Source: Chelonoidis abingdonii (Eukaryota > Chordata > Testudines > Testudinidae). From it: a stretch of DNA of 64,000 nt. The stretch is taken from positions 290,172,324 through 290,236,323 of the forward strand of contig NC_133770.1 of NCBI RefSeq assembly GCF_003597395.2. Direction: 5' to 3'. The notes beneath the pieces are model-generated. The model was given only the letters and a program-made list of their open reading frames with translations, did no database searches and was not told the DNA's origin. Positions 58,038 to 64,000 of this stretch are shown piece after piece (the stretch's first letter is position 1; each line of letters begins with the position of its first letter). Both the position numbers and the translations under genes were made by a program.

Positions 58038-58889
58038 GAAATCATACCAGACAGAGACCAACACCTACAAAATCTCCACCAAGCATTCTCAAAACTACAA
58101 TACCCGCACGAGGAAATTAGGAAACAGATCAACAGAGCCAGACGTGTACCCAGAAGCCTCCTACTGCAAGACAAACCCAAGAAAGAAACCAACAGGACTC
58201 CACTGGCCATCACATACAGCCCCCAGCTAAAACCCCTCCAACGCATCATCAGGGATCTACAACCCATCCTGGACAATGATCCCACACTTTCACAGGTCTT
58301 GGGTGGCAGGCCAATCCTTGCCCACAGACAACCTGCCAACCTGAAACGTATTCTCACCAGCAACTGCACACCGTACCATAGTAACTCTAGCTCAGGAACC
58401 AATCCATGCAACAAACCTCGATGCCAACTCTGCCCACATATCTACACCAGCGACACCATCACAGGACCTAACCAGATCAGCCATACCATCACTGGTTCAT
58501 TCACCTGCACGTCCACCAATGTAATATACGCCATCATATGCCAGCAATGCCCCTCTGCTATGTACATCGGCCAAACTGGACAGTCACTACGGAAAAGGAT
58601 AAATGGACACAAATCAGATATCAGGAATGGCAATATACAAAAACCTGTAGGAGAGCACTTCAACCTCCCTGGCCACACTATAGCAGACCTTAAGGTGGCC
58701 ATCCTGCAGCAAAAAAACTTCAGGACCAGACTTCAAAGAGAAACTGCTGAGCTTCAGTTCATTTGCAAATTTGACACCATCAGCTCTGGACTAAACAAAG
58801 ACTGTGAATGGCTTGCCAATTACAGAACCAGTTTCTCCTCCCTTGGTTTTCACACCTCTACTGCTAGAACAGGGCCTCACCCTCCCTGA
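58038..58889 (+). pseudogene. PLE endonuclease C-terminal frame, uninterrupted
   Basis: An open frame of about 283 codons without an internal stop, but lacking its RT domain and any ATG near its start. Early residues include RDQHLQNL and KQINRARRVPRSLLLQDK. GGRPILAHRQPANLKRIL begins near 58299. A CNKPRCQLC cysteine motif near 58409 could bind zinc. The endonuclease core holds NVIYAIICQQCPSAMYIGQT and RKRINGHKSDI (about 58520-58620), then EHFNLPGH. GIY-YIG nucleases nick target DNA in PLE retrotransposition. The product is truncated and very probably not expressed as a working protein. Confidence 0.85.
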
Positions 58890-58965
58890 CTGAACTAACC
58901 TCGTTATCTCTAGCTTGCTTGCTAGCATATATATACCTGCCCCTGGAAATTTCCACTACCTGCGT

Positions 58966-59003
58966 CTGACGAAGTGGGTATTCACCCACGAAAGCTCACA
59001 CTC
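58966..59003 (+). ncRNA. Hammerhead-ribozyme-like motif, truncated PLE
   Basis: CTGACGA (58966-58972), stem II GTGGGT/ACCCAC, GAAA (58990-58993). Stem III reads AGC/ACT, so one pair is broken compared with 27858-27895; likely inactive. Confidence 0.55.
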
Positions 59004-59164
59004 CAAAATGTCTGTTAGTCTATAAGGTGCCAGAGGATTCTCTGCTGCTTTTGGTATTTAAAGCACTTGAGGAGAAGGGATCTGCCCAGCTCTTGAGACT
59101 GCAGCTTTAGTGGCTTCCTGCGATCTGACACCACACACCTTTGTAGTGATTCCACCATTATTGT

Positions 59165-59553
59165 GCCCTGAGATTGATGGGTGACCCACCCTTAATAGGC
59201 AACAGGTTTAAAACAAATAAAAGGAAGTTCATCTTCACGCAGCACACAGTGAACTTGTGGAACTCCTTACCTGAGTTGTGAAGGCTAAGACTATAACAGC
59301 GTTTAAAAGAGAACTGGATAAATTCATGGTGGTTAAGTCCATAAATGGCTTCTAGCCAGGATGAGTAAGGAATGGTGTCCCTAGCCTCTGTTTGTCAGAG
59401 GATGGAGATGGATGGCAGAAGAGATATCACTTGATCATTGCCTGTTAGATTCACTCCCTCTGGGGCATCTGGCATTGGCCACTGTCGGTAGACAGGATAC
59501 TGGGCTAGGTGGACCTTTTGTCTGACCCAGTATGGCCGTTCTTATATTCTTTC
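59165..59553 (+). repeat. CR1 LINE 3' end
   Basis: Contains AATAAAAGGAAGTTCATCTT, GCAGCACACAGTGAACTTGT, GGATACTGGGCTAGGTGG and GACCCAGTATGGCCGTTC, ending near TTCTTATATTCT. This is the CR1 3' coding end and UTR. Confidence 0.78.
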
Positions 59554-60162
59554 CTATGGTGACCTTGAGCATGGGTTTCTAGCCACCCCTTGGCAATTGC
59601 TTCGGCACATCCTTACTCACTTTTAAAAAGCAATTTCTTTGTCACAGGTGTTTTCTGTCTGAGGAGTAGAACTGAAAAAGGGAGGTCAGGTTTCAGGTGA
59701 GATTTAATTTGATGAACACCTGGGGCTCAGGAACACAAGCCACAGTCAGTCTACTTCACTGCTCAGCATGCTCAGTAGCGATTGCCGTCCTGCCTGCCAG
59801 TTGCATCAAATGAAGCATTTCCCGCTCCAGTACTAGTCCTGGTTCAGGACCTCTCCATCATCCCTTTTCCATGGTACCAATTTTGTTCTGTTAGTATATT
59901 ATTTGATTTTCACATTACCTGTTATTTTAATTGTGGCTGATAATCACATTTCCACTGTGCAGCATCTCCAGTGCCTCCCAGAGGACAGGCACTTTATCAA
60001 TAAAATGTTAATTATAGAAGCTTAACGAGGCCAGCCAGAAAACACACAGTATCCTGTTCCACTTCTCAGAAAAACATAGCTAACTTAGTGCATCTTTGCC
60101 TGCCAGCCTGACATCCCCGCATTCCATAAACCAGCTACAACACCACAGGGACTTGAGCCCAG
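59554..60162. other. Unassigned sequence
   Basis: No recognised repeat or exon. Confidence 0.3.
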
Positions 60163-60258
60163 ATCTTCAAAGATATTTAGGTGCCAAACTCCCATTAGCA
60201 TCATGGATATTTTTGAGAGTTTGATGCCTAAATACTTTGGAGGATCTGGACCTTTCTT
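60163..60258. repeat. Foldback repeat
   Basis: AGATCTTCAAAGATATTTAG pairs with CTAAATACTTTGGAGGATCT; a diverged copy of the hairpin at 8579-8665. Confidence 0.55.
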
Positions 60259-61548
60259 CCTCCCACCCGGCCTTCTTGGCTCCAAGTCCTCAGCTAGCAC
60301 CATGAGGGCTCAGAAGAAGGGAGCACCACTGCTTTGCCAACTGATTCACATGGCTGCGCTGCCACCATATTCTCCTTATTGCAGCAGGAGTTGATCCAGA
60401 AGGAAGAGCCTCATTAGCAGGGTGGGAATGACACTAAACCTGTCTCTGCATCCGTACCCATCTGCCGCTTTTTTACACAGCACCCCTGATAGCTATGAAG
60501 CAGCCTTGCGAGTACCTGGGCATAGCCTTCAAATTAGTGCAGAGGGCAACAGCTGCAGCTTAATTCTCCTGATACCCTTACATGTACAGCCTCCACTCAC
60601 ACCTGGATGGGAACACAACGACCGTGTGCTCTCCACAGTGTGCTGCATGAGGACTGGCAGGGTGCAGGCACTGTACCAGAAGAAGGAGACCGAGAAAGTG
60701 GGTTATGTGGGACAGCAAGGGAGTGATGAAGGACACCATAAAACACTGATGACAAAGGAGCCCATCCCTACCACTCTGAGACCTGGAGAGGATGTGAATT
60801 GCAAGGAGATCACACAACGACATGTTCTGTTCTGTTGCTTCTGCCTTTCTCAGATATCATACCACTGCTATTAAAGAAAAAAAACAATTTAAGCAGCCTT
60901 TGCACATCTTTTCAGTCACCTCTTAATGACATCTTCAGCAATTACATTTTACTGAAAGATAAAGATAAGGAGATGCTGCTCCATACTCCCCCCCCCTTTC
61001 ATTTTTCCCTTGCTAGCGTGTCTTGACAAGTCACAGCTGTTGGTCTAGGATACTGAAAAGGAACAAGATGATGATATGAAAATTTACACAGCAATATTGA
61101 ACGGTGAGACAAAGCACATTACATTTTAAAACATAGTGTATTTAATAAATCGATTACTCTAATGCAGGATAGGGTGTTTGGTTTTGAGTTCAGCAGTGGT
61201 TTTTTATTGCCATTGCTTTTTTTTTTTGCATGCCTTGTAAGGTATAAAACAATTAAAGCTTGACTTTGGGATCCTTTTCCCCAAGTAAAATGTATATCTT
61301 TCTGATTAACACTTTCCATTCAGAATTTTACAACTATAATGGGAAGTGCACTTCACATGTCCAGTGACGGATTTACACTGAATGTGAAATAGCCTTTTTC
61401 TACATAGATTGATACAATCTGCGAAGAGCATTTCTGAAGGCTGTGAGAAGTCATGGACCTAATGTTCCACTGGAATCTGTTTTTCTACAAGCCAGGAGTA
61501 TACATAGAAGCAAATGCCCCAAAATTCAGATTTGTGTTGGCCCATTTA
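60259..61548. other. Unassigned; contains a 150-codon frame
   Basis: The frame at 60422-60874 is the longest in the window that I cannot attribute to a repeat, but it lacks a recognisable domain or a convincing start context and ends in low-information sequence. I do not call a gene. Confidence 0.3.
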
Positions 61549-61561
61549 CTGTTCTTCCATG

Positions 61562-61939
61562 GCAGCAAAGAGTTCTGTGGCACCTTATAGACTAACAGAA
61601 GTTTTGGAGCATAAGCTTTCGTGGATGAATACCCACTTCGTTGGATGCATGTAGTGGAAATTTCCAGGGGCAGGTATATCTATGCAAGCAAGCTAGAGAT
61701 AATGAGGTTAGTTCAATCAGGGAGGATGAGGCCCTCTTCTAGCAGTTGAAGTGTGAAAACGAAGGGAGGAGAAACTGGTTTTGTAATTGGCAAGCCTGAA
61801 ATTTCCACTACATGCATCTGACGAATTGTGTATTCACTCGCGAAAGTTCATGCTCCAAAACTTCTGTTAGTCTATACGGTGCCACAGGACTCTTTGCTGC
61901 CTTTACAGATCCAGACTAACACGGTTACCCCTCTGTTAC
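61562..61939. mobile_element. Short palindromic Penelope-like element
   Basis: A 378-bp element flanked by the 13-bp TSD CTGTTCTTCCATG (61549-61561, 61940-61952). The left arm (61562 to about 61798) is the reversed PLE terminus, the right arm (about 61799-61939) the forward one. Only the right arm has the 35-nt tail (61905-61939). The right arm retains CTGACGA (61818-61824) and GAAA (61842-61845). No intact coding region. Confidence 0.88.
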
Positions 61940-61952
61940 CTGTTCTTCCATG

Positions 61953-62267
61953 TAATGTTCTACATTTACTCTCTGCATGGAAGGAGCATTTTCTAACATC
62001 TAACTTCCTGTTTGATGAGAAGATCAAAGAAATATGGGAAAGAAATTTGCGGCTAAATTCTCTGAATATGTAGCTCCATGGACTTCGGTAGAATTATACC
62101 AGCACAAGAAGGGAATACTCCCACTTGAATCTCAGATTGCAATTCTGGAAAGCACTTGAGAATGTTAGCTTGTGCTAAACTTTAAGTACACCTTGCTATT
62201 TTATTGACCTCAGAGCACGCCTGTGGCCACGCACTTACACTGGGCTGGTGAACATCAGCTTCAGGGG
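61953..62267. other. Unassigned sequence
   Basis: No recognised repeat or exon. Confidence 0.3.
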
Positions 62268-62412
62268 GAAGGATAGCTCAGTGATTTGAGCATTGGCCTG
62301 CTAAACCCAATGTGAGTTCAATCCTTGAGGGGCCATTTAGGGATTTAGGAATTTGGGTTGGACTAGATGATCTCCTGGGGTCCCTTCCAACCCTAATATT
62401 CTGTGTTAGAAT
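62268..62412 (+). repeat. tRNA-derived SINE with CR1-like tail
   Basis: GGGAAGGATAGCTCAGTGATT head (box A-like at about 62272), GTGAGTTCAATCCTTGAGG (box B-like), then GGTTGGACTAGATGATCTCC, CCTTCCAACCCTAATATTCT and a tail. Forward copy of the family at 5578 and 44210. Confidence 0.75.
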
Positions 62413-63706
62413 AAGAACAGTGATGGGTTGCTGTTTGACAACTGATGGCTTTCTGAAAATGGGCCTAAGCACTTTGAAATCACAGGAATTACATCCACCA
62501 GCTTCAGTGGCCTTTGTATCAGGTTCATAATATCATGTGCTCCTTCATTTAAAGAAGATCCTGTTCACTTTAAAACAAAATAGAAAATCCTTAGGGAGAA
62601 CAAAGGCATTATTTTCACTTATAATACTTCAAGGAGACTAAAAAAATGTATGAGCTGTTAGTATCTGCTTGAAAGCATAATGGCTGAAACCAGAAGCTGG
62701 CATTTAGCTCAGGCATTACTCAGGCAAACTTTGGAAGAGCTGCTGTATAAATCTGTGTACTATTATTTTTAAAAGCACTCTGATCAGTGAATCTCATTGA
62801 AACTTTCCCTGCTGTCGCAAGCACGATAGAAGAATTCCACATACAATGTAATAATTTGAGGGGGAAATATTTCGATGCCCATTAAAGCCTGTCAGTCACA
62901 GGAGATTGGACGTGCCTTGGTTTTTCTGTCTTTCAGGCATCTTGCTCCAGCTTTCATCATGTATAAAAACCCTGATACTTTGGCTCACAATATCAGCTCT
63001 TTATCTCACATCATTACTATCTAAACTACAGCTCAGTTGTGCTGTAAACAACAACATGCTGCCTGCCAAAAGAAGAGACATGAGATGGTCATGTTAACAT
63101 ATGGAGGAGAGTTGATTTTGAAGGGTAAACAAGTTGTGAAGATTGTCAGGAAGAAAAGCAAGAGGATATATGTATGAGAGGCTAATTGAAAGCACCGTTA
63201 TTACTATTTCTACCAACCTACATCGAACTTGGAGGAAGGGGCAGAGGTTGCAGGAAATGTTTGCTCCATGCAGGCTGCCACAGCATTTACCCATTCCTTT
63301 GTCATAAAAAGACGGTGGCCAATGAAACCTGAAAGGGCATCAAATTTTGAAACATATAAAATAAAAATAAAATTAGAACAGTTCACAGTAACCTGAGGAA
63401 TATGTCATCGTTGGGTGTGATCAATGCAAATTGCTTAGTAACATTTCAAGAGGATTTAACATTTATGGGTCACATCCTCAACTGCAGTAATCTCACATAA
63501 CTCCATTGAGGGCACTTCATTCTGTACATGAATAAATGCAGCTCATTTTAATAATATATTTATTAAGTCACCTTATTTAATAATAAATGGTACCACATAA
63601 ATAAGTGGTGTCTCACTGTGTAATGATATGATAGGAGCACAGAATTTTATTTCTTACATTAGACAGCTGATGATCAGTTTATTCCTGGAAGCTTGAGGAC
63701 TGATAA
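62413..63706. other. Unique AT-rich sequence
   Basis: No repeat recognised. 62760-62900 is a candidate for conserved non-coding sequence by composition only. Confidence 0.3.
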
Positions 63707-63790
63707 CAGAGCTGGTTGGAAAGTGGTTTGCAGAGTTTTTTTTAATTGGAAAATTTGAGTGAAAAATCAAAATCCAATTTTTTTTAATTA
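63707..63790. repeat. Partial foldback of the AGAGCTGG family
   Basis: CAGAGCTGGTTGGAAAGTGG begins the same way as the end of 38141-38518; the rest is A/T-rich and truncated. Confidence 0.45.
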
Positions 63791-63883
63791 GAATATGAGG
63801 GAAAGCCTCCATGGAAGTTGTAGATGATGTATCACATTATCTTCCATGGGTCAGGCTCCTTATCCATCATAAGGTGACTGTGA

Positions 63884-64000
63884 CGAGAGAGGCCGGGGCT
63901 CAACCCTCCCTGTGGAGGAGGGGAGCCACACCGGCCTCGTCCTGGTCTCCCCGGGTCTCGTCCCTCAGGTCCACGGTCCACTGTCCGGACGCTCGGTCTC
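63884..64000. other. GC-rich edge segment, unidentified
   Basis: From GTGACGAGAGAGGCCGGGG to the window end, composition jumps to strongly GC-rich with CTCCCCGGGTCTCGTCCC and CGGACGCTCGG words. TGTGACGAG at its start resembles an LTR-like start, but the element runs off the window. Confidence 0.35.

Larger units (their letters stand above)
58038..59050 (+). mobile_element. Penelope-like element, 5'-truncated
   Basis: The 3' third of a family 1 PLE in forward orientation: RT-to-endonuclease linker, GIY-YIG region, 3' UTR with a hammerhead-like motif, and the terminus TAAGGTGCCAGAGGATTC ending at TGCTGCTT. The ~35-nt tail is absent. Flanking TTGGTAT occurs at 58031-58037 and 59051-59057, a possible 7-bp TSD. 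There is no inverted arm, unlike the other family 1 copies. Confidence 0.88.

Noticed and set aside
58290..58889. GIY-YIG domain as a host or bacterial-type repair nuclease
   Set aside because: Neighbouring PLE linker, hammerhead-like motif and PLE terminus show that it is retroelement-derived; a second copy with an RT lies at 25-27 kb.
60422..60874. 150-codon frame as a host gene
   Set aside because: No domain, signal or splice context that I can recognise; length is not remarkable for this much sequence.

Overview
This window looks like non-coding DNA from an amniote nuclear genome, most likely a turtle (crocodilian less likely). The evidence is CR1-type LINE copies with degenerate reverse-transcriptase reading frames, tRNA-headed SINEs with a CR1-like tail, MIR-like SINE pieces, several hAT and Harbinger-like miniature transposons with readable target-site duplications (TSDs), solo LTRs, and an abundant Penelope-like element (PLE) family. 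I recognise no host protein-coding exon, rRNA or tRNA gene. Every open frame I could assign belongs to a transposable element, and most others are short chance frames in AT-rich sequence.

Layout. 0-10 kb: CR1 copies (one carrying a nested hAT), a reverse SINE, a Harbinger-like MITE, an LTR-like block, a SINE split by a foldback element, and a small PLE palindrome. 10-16 kb: two hAT MITEs with clear 8-bp TSDs, a reverse CR1, and a duplicated ~140-bp segment. 17-25 kb: Harbinger-like MITE, LTR-like block, reverse solo LTR, hAT MITE, and a solo LTR with 5-bp TSD ATAAT interrupted by a 1.2-kb hAT-like element. 24.9-28 kb: a near full-length PLE flanked by a 12-bp TSD. 28-39 kb: mostly low-repeat sequence with a TA-flanked MITE. 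39-47 kb: two LTR-like blocks and four hAT-derived pieces, two of them rearranged. 47-57 kb: largely unique AT-rich sequence with a third PLE-like palindrome, a GC-rich hAT-like element and a Harbinger-like MITE. 57-62 kb: LTR-like block with nested MITE, a 5'-truncated PLE with an uninterrupted 283-codon frame, a CR1 tail, and a short PLE palindrome. 62-64 kb: a SINE, unique sequence, and a GC-rich edge element.

The most interesting signal is the PLE system. The large copy encodes a reverse transcriptase and a GIY-YIG endonuclease region. Four of the six PLE-like loci are inverted-repeat palindromes with the termini pointing outward. In at least three of these, the whole palindrome lies between direct repeats, so the inversion was probably made during insertion. 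One arm, and only one, carries an extra ~35-nt tail. The termini of three sequence families carry the hammerhead ribozyme core (CTGANGA, hairpin, GAAA). Individual parts of this are known for PLEs; the combination in this genome is the part worth checking.
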